Positions 55,260 to 64,000 of a stretch of DNA of 64,000 nt are shown here, piece after piece. How positions within the stretch are numbered: the first letter of the stretch is position 1; every line of letters starts with the position of its first letter. The notes below the pieces were generated by a model. It was not told the origin of the DNA. It saw only the letters and a program-made list of their open reading frames with translations, and did no database searches. Location of the stretch: positions 1 through 64,000 of the forward strand of contig NZ_WOTF01000003.1 in NCBI RefSeq assembly GCF_011516935.1. The letters are read 5' to 3'. A program made the position numbers and the translations under genes. This DNA is from Acetobacter farinalis. Lineage in GTDB: Bacteria > Pseudomonadota > Alphaproteobacteria > Acetobacterales > Acetobacteraceae.

Positions 55260-55809
55260 GAGAAAGCGCCTCCTTCAAAGCAACCCAAGGTAGTTCTGCG
55301 CAGCGGTGCCTCGCCCGGTGCGCGCGCAGTGGGGCAAATGCTTCCAGCGGCCCCAGCGCAGATGTTTCCGTATGCGCATCCGGTGCGCTGCCCGAGTCCC
55401 CCACCAGCATGGCGGAAAACCGGTGGCTCATATCCCGGGCCTGCAAGACGGTCAGACCCGTGACCCGTTCCGCCATCAGGTCAGCCGCTGCAAGGCAGAT
55501 GGCGCAGCCACGGGTCTGATGCCTGATCTGACTGATATGGGTGTCCATCATCTGAAGTTCCACCCGAGTCTTGTCCCCACACAGCGGGTTTTTCCCCTCC
55601 CCCTGCGCGTCCGCCTGCTCCAGCCGCCCGGCGTATTGCGGCGTGCGGGCACGCTCGACAATCAGCCGATCATAGAGAGCGCCACTATCCGCCAGAGTGC
55701 TGTTCCCCGACGTATGCACTTCAGGGCTGGTCACACCCGCACTCCGCACCCCGAAACCATTCGCCTCCGGGTGGGGCGCAGCGAGGCTGTTCGCACCCGA
55801 CGTGGTCAC
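55246..55809 (-). CDS. sufU: SufU-like iron-sulfur scaffold/sulfur-transfer protein
   Basis: A 187-aa protein of the IscU/SufU fold. The zinc/cluster ligands are C77 and D79 in LCGDK, C102 in RGCAIC and C170 in RHRCAEL. The insert before the last Cys (LGPLEAFAPLRAHRARH) is the SufU-specific segment, so it is SufU rather than IscU. SufU shuttles sulfur from SufS. An extra Cys (C105) follows C102, and a variable N-terminal extension of about 40 residues is unusual. It overlaps sufS by 4 nt and sufT by 14 nt. Confidence 0.85.
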   Translation of the reverse strand: MTTSGANSLAAPHPEANGFGVRSAGVTSPEVHTSGNSTLADSGALYDRLIVERARTPQYAGRLEQADAQGEGKNPLCGDKTRVELQMMDTHISQIRHQTRGCAICLAAADLMAERVTGLTVLQARDMSHRFSAMLVGDSGSAPDAHTETSALGPLEAFAPLRAHRARHRCAELPWVALKEALSHVDV

Positions 55810-57059
55810 ACAAAGAAATTCCGGATCCGCACCAGCGTATCCACCAGTGTGTCGATTTCTTCCGGCAGTGTGTAAACGCCAAAGCTGGCTCTGGCGGTGG
55901 CGCTCAGCCCGAGGCGACGCATGAGTGGTTCCGCGCAGTGGTGCCCGGCGCGCACGGCAACTCCGTTCCGGTCGAGCAGGGTTGCGATATCATGAGGGTG
56001 GACATCATCCATGGTGAAGGAAATCACCCCGCCGCGCTCCTTGGGCTGCCCGATAACCTTCAGGCCCGGCACATCCGCCAGCCGCGTGAGGGCATGTGCC
56101 GTCAAGGCGGCTTCATGCGCGGCAATGGCCTCGAACCCGATGGCCTCAACCCAGGAGATGGCCGCACCCAGACCGATGGTCTCGATAATAGCTGGCGTGC
56201 CCGCCTCGAACTTGTGCGGCACATTCGCCCAGGTGGATTTTTCAAACGTGACGGTGGAAATCATATCTCCGCCACCCAGAAACGGCGGCATGGCTTCCAG
56301 CAGGGCCTTGCGTGCCCACAGCACGCCAATGCCCGTCGGCCCATACAGCTTGTGCCCGGTAAACGTATAGAAATCCGCCCCCAGCGCCTGCACATCCGTT
56401 TTACGATGCACAACGAACTGGCTGCCATCAAACAAAACCTGCGCCCCGGCAGCGTGCGCTATCTCGGCTATACGCTTTGCGGGTGTCACCGTGCCGAGCA
56501 CGTTGGACATGTGGGTAACGGCAACCAGAGCCACCTTCCCATCCGCCAGCAGGCCCTGCAGGGCATCAAGATCGATATCCCCGGCCTCTGTAATCGGGGC
56601 CACGCGCAGTTCAATGCCGGCCCGGTCCCGCAGCATCTGCCACGGGATCAGGTTGGCGTGGTGTTCCATCTCGGAAATCACCACCGCCTGCCCCGGCTTG
56701 AGCAGGGCGCCAAAGGAATGCGCCACCAGATTGATGGCTTCCGTGCTGTTGCGCGTGAAGATGATTTCGTCACGGGATGGCGCGTTCAGGAAATGCGCGA
56801 CCTGATCACGCACCGCTTCATACGCTTCCGTTGTCCGCTCGCTCATCCAGTGCAGGCCGCGATGGATATTGGCGTACTGACCGCGCATGGTGTGCGTCAT
56901 CGCGTCAATCACCGCATCCGGTTTCTGGGCCGAGGCGGCACTATCCAGAAACACCAGAGGGCGGTCATGCACCGTCTGTGACAAAATGGGAAACTGCTGG
57001 CGGATGGCCGCCACATCCAGATCCTGCCGGGATTTTTCCCGAGTGGCTGCCTCGGTCAT
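55806..57059 (-). CDS. sufS: Cysteine desulfurase SufS
   Basis: A 417-aa class II cysteine desulfurase. The PLP lysine is K237 in TGHKLYGPTG, the active histidine lies in MEHHANLIPW, and the sulfur-carrying Cys is in RAGHHCAEPLM (about 374). It takes sulfur from cysteine and gives it to SufU. ATG 57059 overlaps the sufD stop as ATGA; an upstream open frame of 16 codons was rejected. Confidence 0.95.
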   Translation of the reverse strand: MTEAATREKSRQDLDVAAIRQQFPILSQTVHDRPLVFLDSAASAQKPDAVIDAMTHTMRGQYANIHRGLHWMSERTTEAYEAVRDQVAHFLNAPSRDEIIFTRNSTEAINLVAHSFGALLKPGQAVVISEMEHHANLIPWQMLRDRAGIELRVAPITEAGDIDLDALQGLLADGKVALVAVTHMSNVLGTVTPAKRIAEIAHAAGAQVLFDGSQFVVHRKTDVQALGADFYTFTGHKLYGPTGIGVLWARKALLEAMPPFLGGGDMISTVTFEKSTWANVPHKFEAGTPAIIETIGLGAAISWVEAIGFEAIAAHEAALTAHALTRLADVPGLKVIGQPKERGGVISFTMDDVHPHDIATLLDRNGVAVRAGHHCAEPLMRRLGLSATARASFGVYTLPEEIDTLVDTLVRIRNFFV

Positions 57060-58333
57060 ACCGTCTCTCCTGTAACAGGGAACGCACCCGCCAGCATCTG
57101 CACGCACAGTGCGCGGGCAGTTTCATCTTCAACCAGAGCCAGTGCCTCATCCATAAACGCATGAATGAGAATCTGGCGGGCTTCCGCATCCGGCACGCCG
57201 CGACTGCGCAGGTAGAAAAGCTGGTCTTCATCCAGCGCCCCTACGGTCGCACCGTGGCTGCACTTCACATCATCCGCATAGATTTCAAGCTCGGGCTTGG
57301 CATCAATTTCCGCGGTTTCAGAGAGCAGGAGCGCCTGATTCATCTGATAGCCATCAGTTTTCTGCGCAACCCGGTCCACATAGACCTTGCCCTGAAACAC
57401 GCCGCGGGCATGGCCATCCAGCACATTCCGCACTGTCTGGCGGGAGATGCAGTCCGGCGCGGCATGGGTCACCACGCTGGTGATATCCCCAATCTGCCTT
57501 GCCGCCAGCCTCTGCGCCCCATTCACATGCACCGTGGCATGCGGGGCTGACAGACGCGCGTGAATCTCCTGTCGGGAGAGCGCCCCGCCGATACCCAGAA
57601 CAAAACTGTCATAGGTTCCGCGACCGGCGACATCGGCATAGGTGGTGGCCAGACAGGCGGCAGCCTCCCCTTCTTTCTGAAGAGTAATATGCTTCAGGCT
57701 GGCATGCTCACCCACGCGCACTTCCAGCACGGGATTATGCAGATAGCGCCCGCGCCCTGCCTGAATGCTGATCAGGACAAGACTTGCGCCTTCCTCCAGC
57801 GTCACGGCATGACGGGGGTGGAAGGACACGGCCTCATCAGTCTGCCCCAGCGAAACCAGCAGGACATGGCCCACGTTTTTCCCGGCAGGCACTTGGAGCT
57901 GCGCTCCATCCTCCGCAAGAACGGTGTTCAGGGCTGTCAGCGGGTCACGGTCCGGGCTGGAGAGTGTGCCAAAGGTCTGGGCCTTTGCGAAGAAAGACAC
58001 CTCAACACCCGAAGGCAGCACGGAAAACGGTGCGGCATAGCGCCCGTTGACAAAAACCAGACGCGGCAGATCAGCCAGCGGCCCGGCGGCCAGCCCCAGC
58101 TCTTCAAGCTGCGCCTGAATCTTCCCGGCATCATAGAGATCACCGGGGGCGGCCAGCGGTGTTTCATTCAGAAAACGGAGGCTGGTATAGCGCCATTCCT
58201 CCACGCGGCGGTCAGGCAACCCGCTTCTGTGCAAAGCGCCTGCCGCAGCCTTGCGAACCGGGTCTGTCACCCGGTCCAGACGTGTGCCGAACGGGGCCAG
58301 AGTTTCTGACCTGTCTTGGGTGATTGCGCTCAC
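57056..58333 (-). CDS. sufD: SufD scaffold subunit
   Basis: A 425-aa SufB/SufD family protein with a beta-helix core. The C-terminal KCSHGATVGALDEDQLFYLRSRG stretch, with C and H of KCSHGAT, is conserved. With SufB and SufC it forms the scaffold where clusters are built. It overlaps sufC by 4 nt. Confidence 0.94.
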   Translation of the reverse strand: MSAITQDRSETLAPFGTRLDRVTDPVRKAAAGALHRSGLPDRRVEEWRYTSLRFLNETPLAAPGDLYDAGKIQAQLEELGLAAGPLADLPRLVFVNGRYAAPFSVLPSGVEVSFFAKAQTFGTLSSPDRDPLTALNTVLAEDGAQLQVPAGKNVGHVLLVSLGQTDEAVSFHPRHAVTLEEGASLVLISIQAGRGRYLHNPVLEVRVGEHASLKHITLQKEGEAAACLATTYADVAGRGTYDSFVLGIGGALSRQEIHARLSAPHATVHVNGAQRLAARQIGDITSVVTHAAPDCISRQTVRNVLDGHARGVFQGKVYVDRVAQKTDGYQMNQALLLSETAEIDAKPELEIYADDVKCSHGATVGALDEDQLFYLRSRGVPDAEARQILIHAFMDEALALVEDETARALCVQMLAGAFPVTGETV

Positions 58334-59106
58334 GCCGCTTCTGCCTCCGCAAGAAACCGGGTGTACCCCTCACGGTCAATCTGCTGGGCCAGTTCCGGCC
58401 CACCGGAATGAATAACCCGGCCTTTGGCCACCACATGAATGCGGTCGGGCACCAGATAGTCCAGCAGGCGCTGGTGGTGGGTGATAACCAGCGCCGAGAA
58501 AGTGGGAGACCGGAGGCGATTGACCCCCTCCGCCACAATCCGCAGGGCATCCACATCCAGACCACTATCGGTTTCATCCAGAATGGCGAATGAGGGCTGA
58601 AGAAGTGTCATCTGCAACACTTCATTGCGCTTCTTTTCACCCCCGGAGAAGCCGACATTCACGTTCCGCTTCAGCATCTCGGGAGACATGGAAAGCTCCT
58701 TGGCTGCGGCGCGTGCTGTCTTCAGGAAGGCCACGGCATCCAGCTCATCCTGCCCGCGCGCACGGCGCACGGCGTTCACAGCCGTCCGCAGGAAGTTGGC
58801 ATTGTTCACGCCCGGCAGTTCGATGGGAGACTGGAAAGCCAGAAAGAGGCCAGCCGCAGCCCGCTCTTCCGGTTCCATATCGAGCAGGTTCTGCCCCTGA
58901 AACGTCACGCTGCCAGCAGTAACTTCATAATCCTCACGCCCGGCGAGCACATAGGCCAGGGTTGATTTCCCTGAGCCGTTCGGCCCCATGATGGCATGAA
59001 CCTCACCCGGCGGAATGCTGAGATCCACACCCTTGAGGATTTCCTTTTCCTGCCCGTCAGCATCAATCCGGGCGCACAGACCGGAGATATCCAAAAACTG
59101 GGTCAT
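58330..59106 (-). CDS. sufC: SufC ATPase
   Basis: A 258-aa ABC-type ATPase: Walker A GPNGSGKST near 40-48, signature FSGGEKKR, Walker B AILDETDSGLDVDAL. It drives conformational change in the SufBCD scaffold and has no membrane domain. It lies 13 nt after sufB. Confidence 0.96.
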   Translation of the reverse strand: MTQFLDISGLCARIDADGQEKEILKGVDLSIPPGEVHAIMGPNGSGKSTLAYVLAGREDYEVTAGSVTFQGQNLLDMEPEERAAAGLFLAFQSPIELPGVNNANFLRTAVNAVRRARGQDELDAVAFLKTARAAAKELSMSPEMLKRNVNVGFSGGEKKRNEVLQMTLLQPSFAILDETDSGLDVDALRIVAEGVNRLRSPTFSALVITHHQRLLDYLVPDRIHVVAKGRVIHSGGPELAQQIDREGYTRFLAEAEAA

Positions 59107-59119
59107 GTCTTGCCCTTCC

Positions 59120-60610
59120 TTACCCTACGCTGCCTTCGAGGCTGATCTGCAATAATTTCTGGGCTTCCACGGCAAATTCCATGGGCAGCTCCTTCAGCAC
59201 GTCACGGCAGAATCCGTTGACGATAAGCCCCACCGCATCTTCTTCGGAAAGCCCGCGCTGGCGGCAATAGAACAGCTGGTCTTCCGAGATTTTGGAGGTT
59301 GTGGCTTCATGTTCAATGCGCGCGCCCATATTGCGGCTTTCGATGTAGGGCACGGTATGTGCACCACATTGATCCCCGATCAGAAGGCTGTCGCACTGTG
59401 TGAAATTCCGCGCGCCGGATGCCTTCGGCAGCACGCGCACAAGGCCACGATACGTGCTGTCCGACCGGCCGGCGCTGATGGTCTTGGCGATGATGGTCGA
59501 GCGCGTATTCCGCCCGATATGGATCATCTTGGTGCCGGTATCGGCCTGCTGGCAGTTGTTTGTCACCGCCACGGAATAGAATTCTCCCACAGAGCCTTCC
59601 CCCTGCAGAATGCAGGACGGATATTTCCATGTGATGGCTGAGCCGGTTTCCACCTGCGTCCAGGAAATTCTGGAGCGTGCGCCACGGCATGCGCCGCGTT
59701 TGGTCACAAAATTATAGATCCCGCCCCGGCCGTTTTCATCGCCCGGGTACCAGTTCTGCACCGTAGAATATTTGATGGAGGCATCTTCCATCGCCACCAG
59801 TTCCACCACTGCGGCATGAAGCTGGTTTTCATCCCGCATGGGGGCCGTGCAGCCCTCAAGATAGGAGACGGAAGCGCCATCTTCCACCACAATCAGCGTC
59901 CGCTCGAACTGCCCGGTATTTCTGGCATTGATACGGAAATAGGTGGAAAGCTCCATCGGGCAGCGCACACCTTTGGGCACGAACACGAAGGAACCATCCG
60001 TAAACACGGCGGAGTTCAGGGCTGCGTAGAAATTATCGCCCGCGGGCACCACGCTCCCCAGATACTGGCGGACCAGATCCGGATGTTCACGCACGGCCTC
60101 GGAAATCGGGCAGAAAATCACTCCTGCCTCTTCCAGCGTCTTGCGGAAGGTGGTGACAACGGAAACACTGTCAAACACCGCATCCACCGCCACCGGCAGA
60201 CGCGCCTGCTCTCCCTCCGGCACCTCCACGCCTGCCAGCATCGCCTGCTCATGCAGCGGAATGCCCAGCTTTTCGTAGGTCCGCAGCAGTTCCGGGTCCA
60301 CTTCATCAAGCGATTTCGGGCCGGGTTTCTTTTTGGGAGCCGCGTAGTAATGCAGATCCTGAAAATCAACAGGCGGGTAAGACACTTTGGCCCATGTGGG
60401 CTCTTTCATGCCCTGCCAGGCGCGGAAAGCCGCAAGGCGCCAGTCCAGCAGCCACTCCGGCTCTTCTTTCTTGGCGGAAATCAGGCGAATGGTATCTTCC
60501 GTCAGCCCCTTGGGGGCGAGGTCCATATCAATCTCGGTCTCGAAGCCCCATTTATAGGAAGACTGACCGAGTTGTTCGACTGCTTCACGCGTTTCGGTGA
60601 CTGCCGGCAT
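59120..60610 (-). CDS. sufB: SufB scaffold subunit
   Basis: A 496-aa SufB. Family features are the N-terminal [33 protein letters not shown], and [19 protein letters not shown] with the conserved acid and Cys. It receives sulfur from SufS/SufU and holds the nascent cluster. It follows the Rrf2 regulator by 4 nt. Confidence 0.96.
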   Translation of the reverse strand: MPAVTETREAVEQLGQSSYKWGFETEIDMDLAPKGLTEDTIRLISAKKEEPEWLLDWRLAAFRAWQGMKEPTWAKVSYPPVDFQDLHYYAAPKKKPGPKSLDEVDPELLRTYEKLGIPLHEQAMLAGVEVPEGEQARLPVAVDAVFDSVSVVTTFRKTLEEAGVIFCPISEAVREHPDLVRQYLGSVVPAGDNFYAALNSAVFTDGSFVFVPKGVRCPMELSTYFRINARNTGQFERTLIVVEDGASVSYLEGCTAPMRDENQLHAAVVELVAMEDASIKYSTVQNWYPGDENGRGGIYNFVTKRGACRGARSRISWTQVETGSAITWKYPSCILQGEGSVGEFYSVAVTNNCQQADTGTKMIHIGRNTRSTIIAKTISAGRSDSTYRGLVRVLPKASGARNFTQCDSLLIGDQCGAHTVPYIESRNMGARIEHEATTSKISEDQLFYCRQRGLSEEDAVGLIVNGFCRDVLKELPMEFAVEAQKLLQISLEGSVG

Positions 60611-60614
60611 TTGT

Positions 60615-61079
60615 TCAAGCCCCTTCGCGTCTTATGCTGGCGCTCATCAGCGCGTTTCTTTTCGTCATGGCTGCACCGCATGCGCTCTTCTGGCGCATGA
60701 CCTCCAGCGAAATCCCTTCCAGCGTGTCCCGGATAGCCTTGTTGATGGTATCCCAGCTCCCGCACATGCCGCAGGAGATGCCGGTATCACACTCTCCCCC
60801 GTCCACACAGGCTGTCAGCGCAATCTTGCCATCCACCGCCGTAATAACGCTGGCTACGGAGATCTCCGCCAGCGGGCGCGCCAGCCGGTATCCCCCTCGG
60901 GCCCCGCGCTGGGAGAGCACAAACTTGTGCGCGGACAACACCTTGAGGATTTTCGCCACGGTGGGCTCGGGCACACCTGTCTCGGCGGCAAGGGCCGGAG
61001 ACGTGACCACGCCATCCTGCTCGCCAAGATTGACAAGTATCACAACCGCGTAGTCCGCAAGACGGGAAAGTTTCAGCAT
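60615..61079 (-). CDS. Rrf2/IscR-type regulator of the suf operon
   Basis: A 154-aa Rrf2 protein. The winged helix ([17 protein letters not shown] to [15 protein letters not shown]) is followed by a cysteine cluster C91, C97, C103, C106 for an Fe-S cofactor. It resembles the SUF-system regulator subgroup. As first gene of the operon, it is likely autoregulated by cluster status. ATG 61079 matches the family start. No clear operator was read. Confidence 0.9.
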   Translation of the reverse strand: MLKLSRLADYAVVILVNLGEQDGVVTSPALAAETGVPEPTVAKILKVLSAHKFVLSQRGARGGYRLARPLAEISVASVITAVDGKIALTACVDGGECDTGISCGMCGSWDTINKAIRDTLEGISLEVMRQKSACGAAMTKRNALMSASIRREGA

Positions 61080-61222
61080 GATCCTGCCATCAGGTGATTG
61101 GAGACCAGTCAGGTCCTGTTTCAGACACATGGGGCGAAGCGCGCCAAAGGTCAACCCAAAAGCATCAGCTCTGACGCAGTACCGTTATCGTGATGTCCGG
61201 ACGGGATCTTGCACGGACTATC
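61080..61222. promoter_or_regulatory. suf operon upstream region
   Basis: A 143-bp gap between the Rrf2 gene and the DUF445 gene, both leftward. TTGACC (61149-61154, minus strand) could be a -35, but the -10 at 17 nt is CATGTG, which is poor. Weakly supported. Confidence 0.3.
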
Positions 61223-62521
61223 TCATTGAGCATTCAGGCCAAACAGCAGCCTCAGAAGCGCGAACAGCAGGGCCCCCACCCCAAACCCGACCAGCGTGCC
61301 GTTAAAGCGGACAAACTGCAGATCCTTGCCCACGCGCAGTTCCAGTTTTTCCGCAATCTGCACGGCATCCCACCCGGCCACAACGCGGGCAATGAAGTCT
61401 GCCATCCGCTCACGCACAAAGGGGAGCGCCTTCAGAATGGCTTTATCGACACTCTCCAGAATCCGCTGGCGCATGACCGCGTCTTCCCGCAGTTGGCCGG
61501 TGATATGGGTCAGCCCTTCCTGCACGAGGCAGGCAATGCGGCCATCGGGGTCTTCCACATCCGCTTCCACCAGCCGCCGGAATCGCTGCCAAATATCGGC
61601 CCACCAGCTCACGACACTCTCATGCGAGAGCACACCCATAATGGCCACCGAGATATCACGCCCGCGCTCGGGATCTGTCTCGATCCGGTCAATCTGGGAG
61701 CGCACCCATGCGGTGAAGCCCTCGCGCAGGGAGGAGTTCTGCGGATCAACCCGCTCAAGCTCCTTGCTGGCGGCTGTCAGCACCCGCGTGGCAATGGACC
61801 CGCCGATGGCCCACCCCAGCAGACGCCCCCCCTGCTCACGCACGCGCTCCTCAATCATGGTGCGCAGGGCCCCTTCCCGCGCCTGCAGGCCATCCTTGAT
61901 CTGCTCAAGGAGGAAGGAGAGCACTTCCTGATGCCGGTCATCATCCACAAGGCTGCGGAGTGCCCGGGCGACAATGGGGGCCAGATTGCTGTTCCCCAGC
62001 AGGCGCGGGAAGATTTTGCCAATGGCGCCACTGGCCCTTCCATCTTCCAGCCGGTCCAGAATATTCGGCATGGAGGACAGAACGGAGCGCGTCAGTGTTT
62101 CCCGTGTTGCCGGGTCATCCAGCATGTTTGCCAGAAAGGTGGGAATATCGACCTGTTCAAGAACACGCGCGACCTCGGCTTCCGTAAAGACCTGCCCGGA
62201 GACAAAGCGCCCCAGCGCACGGCCCAGCCGTTCTTTCTGGGCGGGCAGAATCGCGGTGTGGGGAATCGGCAGCCCCATCGGGTGGCGGAACAGCGCAACC
62301 ACCGCAAACCAGTCCGCCAGCCCGCCCACCACACCGGCCCGCGCTCCCGCTCTCAGCATTTCCAGCCAGAAGCCATCCTTCACCCATCCGGCAGCGGGTG
62401 CCGCATAGCCCGCCACAGTGAGCCCACCCATGCCCACCAGCAGGCCCGTTGCCGCACGCTGATAACGTTTGAGTGTCTTTCTGGCGGCAACATCGCCTTC
62501 GGTATCGGGGTATGACGTCAT
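61223..62521 (-). CDS. DUF445 family membrane protein
   Basis: A 432-aa protein with an N-terminal hydrophobic pair (TGLLVGMGGLTVAGYAAP and WFAVVALFRHP) and a C-terminal helix (VGFGVGALLFALLRLLF), enclosing a long helical domain; ALFRHPMGLPIPHTAILPAQKERLG near 80-104 is the DUF445 signature. The function is unknown. ATG 62521 is chosen over the further upstream frame. It is divergent from the carboxylase-like gene. Confidence 0.7.
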   Translation of the reverse strand: MTSYPDTEGDVAARKTLKRYQRAATGLLVGMGGLTVAGYAAPAAGWVKDGFWLEMLRAGARAGVVGGLADWFAVVALFRHPMGLPIPHTAILPAQKERLGRALGRFVSGQVFTEAEVARVLEQVDIPTFLANMLDDPATRETLTRSVLSSMPNILDRLEDGRASGAIGKIFPRLLGNSNLAPIVARALRSLVDDDRHQEVLSFLLEQIKDGLQAREGALRTMIEERVREQGGRLLGWAIGGSIATRVLTAASKELERVDPQNSSLREGFTAWVRSQIDRIETDPERGRDISVAIMGVLSHESVVSWWADIWQRFRRLVEADVEDPDGRIACLVQEGLTHITGQLREDAVMRQRILESVDKAILKALPFVRERMADFIARVVAGWDAVQIAEKLELRVGKDLQFVRFNGTLVGFGVGALLFALLRLLFGLNAQ

Positions 62522-62654
62522 GCTATTGTGAATAGCACTCCCCTTCCTGCCCCCCAAGAGTGCGTGAGCGTGTTGCGGCGGAAGGGCAGACATGAAACTG
62601 TAAGACCTTACGCTTCAAACCCTGCCGCAATGCACAACAGAGCAAGATGCAACA

Positions 62655-64000
62655 ATGGATTTTTCTACCCTTTCTCCTACGCTTCAAACCATTCTTGCAC
62701 CCATCCTTCTCGAAACATACGCACCGCCACCCACGGAAGGTGTGAACCCCGTTCTTTCTTCAGCCCGCCAACTGGGCGATGCGCTGGAGGAAGAGCGTCT
62801 GTCTCTCGCAGACGTGACCGCCCTGATCCGGACATTGCGGGATTCCGCGTTCCTGCGCCGGGCAAGGCGGTTGCATCGCTATGTCGGCGGGGCGGACGCC
62901 GATACCACGGCAAAACGTCTGGCGGCTGTTTCCCGCCGGGTGATTGCCTCCCTGCCCGTGCCCTCACCCGAAGCCTTTCAGGCAGCGGTCAGCCCCGTGC
63001 GCTTTGCGGCCGTGTTTACCGCGCACCCGACCTTTGCTGTCAGCAACGCGGTCTATACCGCGCTGGCGGAATGTGCCTCGCACGCGGTCCTGCCGGACAC
63101 AGCGCCGTTTTTTGAAACACACCGGCGGGAAGAACATCCGACGCTGGAAGAAGAATTCACCCTCGCGACACAGGCCATCATCCGTGCGCGGGATGCCATA
63201 GACCAGTTGGCCGAATCCCTGCTGGACACCGCCCGCCAGCAATGGCCCGAAGCCTGGATGAGCATCACACCGCGCCCTGTCATCGCCACAAGCTGGGTGG
63301 GGTATGACACGGATGGTCGCACAGATATCGGCTGGTGGGATACGCTCCGCCTGCGCCTGCGCATGAAGCTGTTCCAGCTTGAACGTCTGGAGGCGCAAAT
63401 TGCCGCGTCCGGCGTGAGCGCCCCGGCTCTGGTCGAGCGGCTGCAGAACGCCATCACCTGCGTGCAGGCACAGATCACCGCCACGCCTACCAGTGCGGAT
63501 GCAGACTCCGTCGCCCGGTTTGCTGATGCTCTGGTCAATCACCACGCGACAGCCCTGCTCAGCGCGGACGATCTGGCGGACGATCTTCAGGCCGCCCTTG
63601 ATGCGGCTCCCCCCGAGGCCCGCCTGCCACTGGCTGTGGCGCGCGCCGGGTTCATGGCGCACGGGCTGGCGCTGGCGCATACGCATGTCCGCCTGAACGC
63701 CACGCAGATCCATAATTTTGTCCGCCAGAAGCTTGCCATTCCGGATGACCCGGGCAATCCCGCGCATCGGCGCGCCCAGCTCAACCGCCTGAATGACGCG
63801 CTGGAAAGCGTAACCCCCGTCCCGGTGGATTTCGGGGCGCTGATGAGTGACCCCTCCACTGCTGGCCGCCTGATGATGACGGTTGCGCAAATCACCAAAC
63901 ACATTGATGCGCAAACACCTGTCCGCTTCCTGATTGCCGAAACAGAGACCGGATACACCCTGCTGGCGGCACTCTGGGCGGCACGCTACTTCGGCGTGGC
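62655..64000 (+). CDS. Phosphoenolpyruvate carboxylase-like protein, 3' end outside window
   Basis: An open frame of 448 codons with no stop before the window end. FAAVFTAHPTFAVS (about 117-130) aligns with the catalytic-His motif TAHPTE of PEP carboxylase, and SWVGYDTDGRTDI (213-225) aligns with SWMGGDRDGNP. Both are changed: E is F after TAHPT, and the Arg of GGDRDGN is Thr. PEP carboxylase makes oxaloacetate from PEP and bicarbonate. The changes mark a divergent branch or an enzyme with another role. There is no clear ribosome site before ATG 62655. It is complete only at the 5' end. Confidence 0.65.
   Translation, partial: MDFSTLSPTLQTILAPILLETYAPPPTEGVNPVLSSARQLGDALEEERLSLADVTALIRTLRDSAFLRRARRLHRYVGGADADTTAKRLAAVSRRVIASLPVPSPEAFQAAVSPVRFAAVFTAHPTFAVSNAVYTALAECASHAVLPDTAPFFETHRREEHPTLEEEFTLATQAIIRARDAIDQLAESLLDTARQQWPEAWMSITPRPVIATSWVGYDTDGRTDIGWWDTLRLRLRMKLFQLERLEAQIAASGVSAPALVERLQNAITCVQAQITATPTSADADSVARFADALVNHHATALLSADDLADDLQAALDAAPPEARLPLAVARAGFMAHGLALAHTHVRLNATQIHNFVRQKLAIPDDPGNPAHRRAQLNRLNDALESVTPVPVDFGALMSDPSTAGRLMMTVAQITKHIDAQTPVRFLIAETETGYTLLAALWAARYFGV

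Overview
This 64 kb window reads as chromosomal DNA of an acetic acid bacterium (Acetobacteraceae, most likely Acetobacter or a close relative). The evidence is the gene content and order: a bacterial sphingolipid locus, the alphaproteobacterial run proS-lolC/E-lolD, a complex I operon that continues into birA-coaX-rnj, a short ProRS without the INS editing domain, and a SUF-only iron-sulfur system. The genus call is inference. I saw no insertion sequence, prophage, CRISPR array or plasmid gene. The DNA is densely coding, with many 1-17 nt gene overlaps.

Layout. (1) 1-125: two tandem promoter-like sequences firing leftward out of the window, followed by a leader that looks like an rRNA operon leader. 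(2) 664-13037: a sphingolipid locus in three divisions. Rightward come a TagF-like glycerophosphotransferase, a fatty acyl-AMP ligase, an acyl carrier protein and serine palmitoyltransferase. Leftward come a DAG/ceramide-kinase-type lipid kinase and a Tam41-like nucleotidyltransferase. Rightward again come a calcineurin-like phosphoesterase, LptF- and LptG-like permeases, a fatty-acid hydroxylase, a MobA-like NTP transferase and a GT4 glycosyltransferase. (3) 13050-17001: gph, then glmU-glmS. (4) 17164-21791: small regulatory units, namely an amidohydrolase/decarboxylase with a divergent LysR, a DUF3108 secreted protein, and an IclR regulator facing a glutathione peroxidase across a striking inverted-repeat promoter. 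(5) 21839-25081: lolD, lolC/E, proS. (6) 25248-41458: nuoABCDEFGHIJKL-N, birA, coaX, rnj. nuoM is absent; only an 18-codon ORF stands where it should be. (7) 41710-48738: tRNA-Val, HU, lon, clpX, clpP, tig, tRNA-Leu. (8) 48802-54357: NAD(P)HX repair enzyme, a CopD-like membrane protein, a DEAD-box helicase with a histone-H1-like tail, and a 23S rRNA methyltransferase-like gene. (9) 54311-61079: a full suf operon (rrf2-sufB-sufC-sufD-sufS-sufU-sufT-sufA). (10) 61223-64000: a DUF445 membrane protein and a divergent phosphoenolpyruvate-carboxylase-like gene cut by the window end.

The most interesting unit is the sphingolipid locus. Long-chain-base synthesis, a predicted 2-hydroxylase, three candidate head-group enzymes and an LptF/LptG pair sit together, which suggests a dedicated pathway for making, decorating and perhaps exporting a hydroxyceramide lipid. 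The second point is the clean loss of nuoM from an otherwise complete complex I operon. All functions are assigned from recognisable motifs and order; no database search was run.
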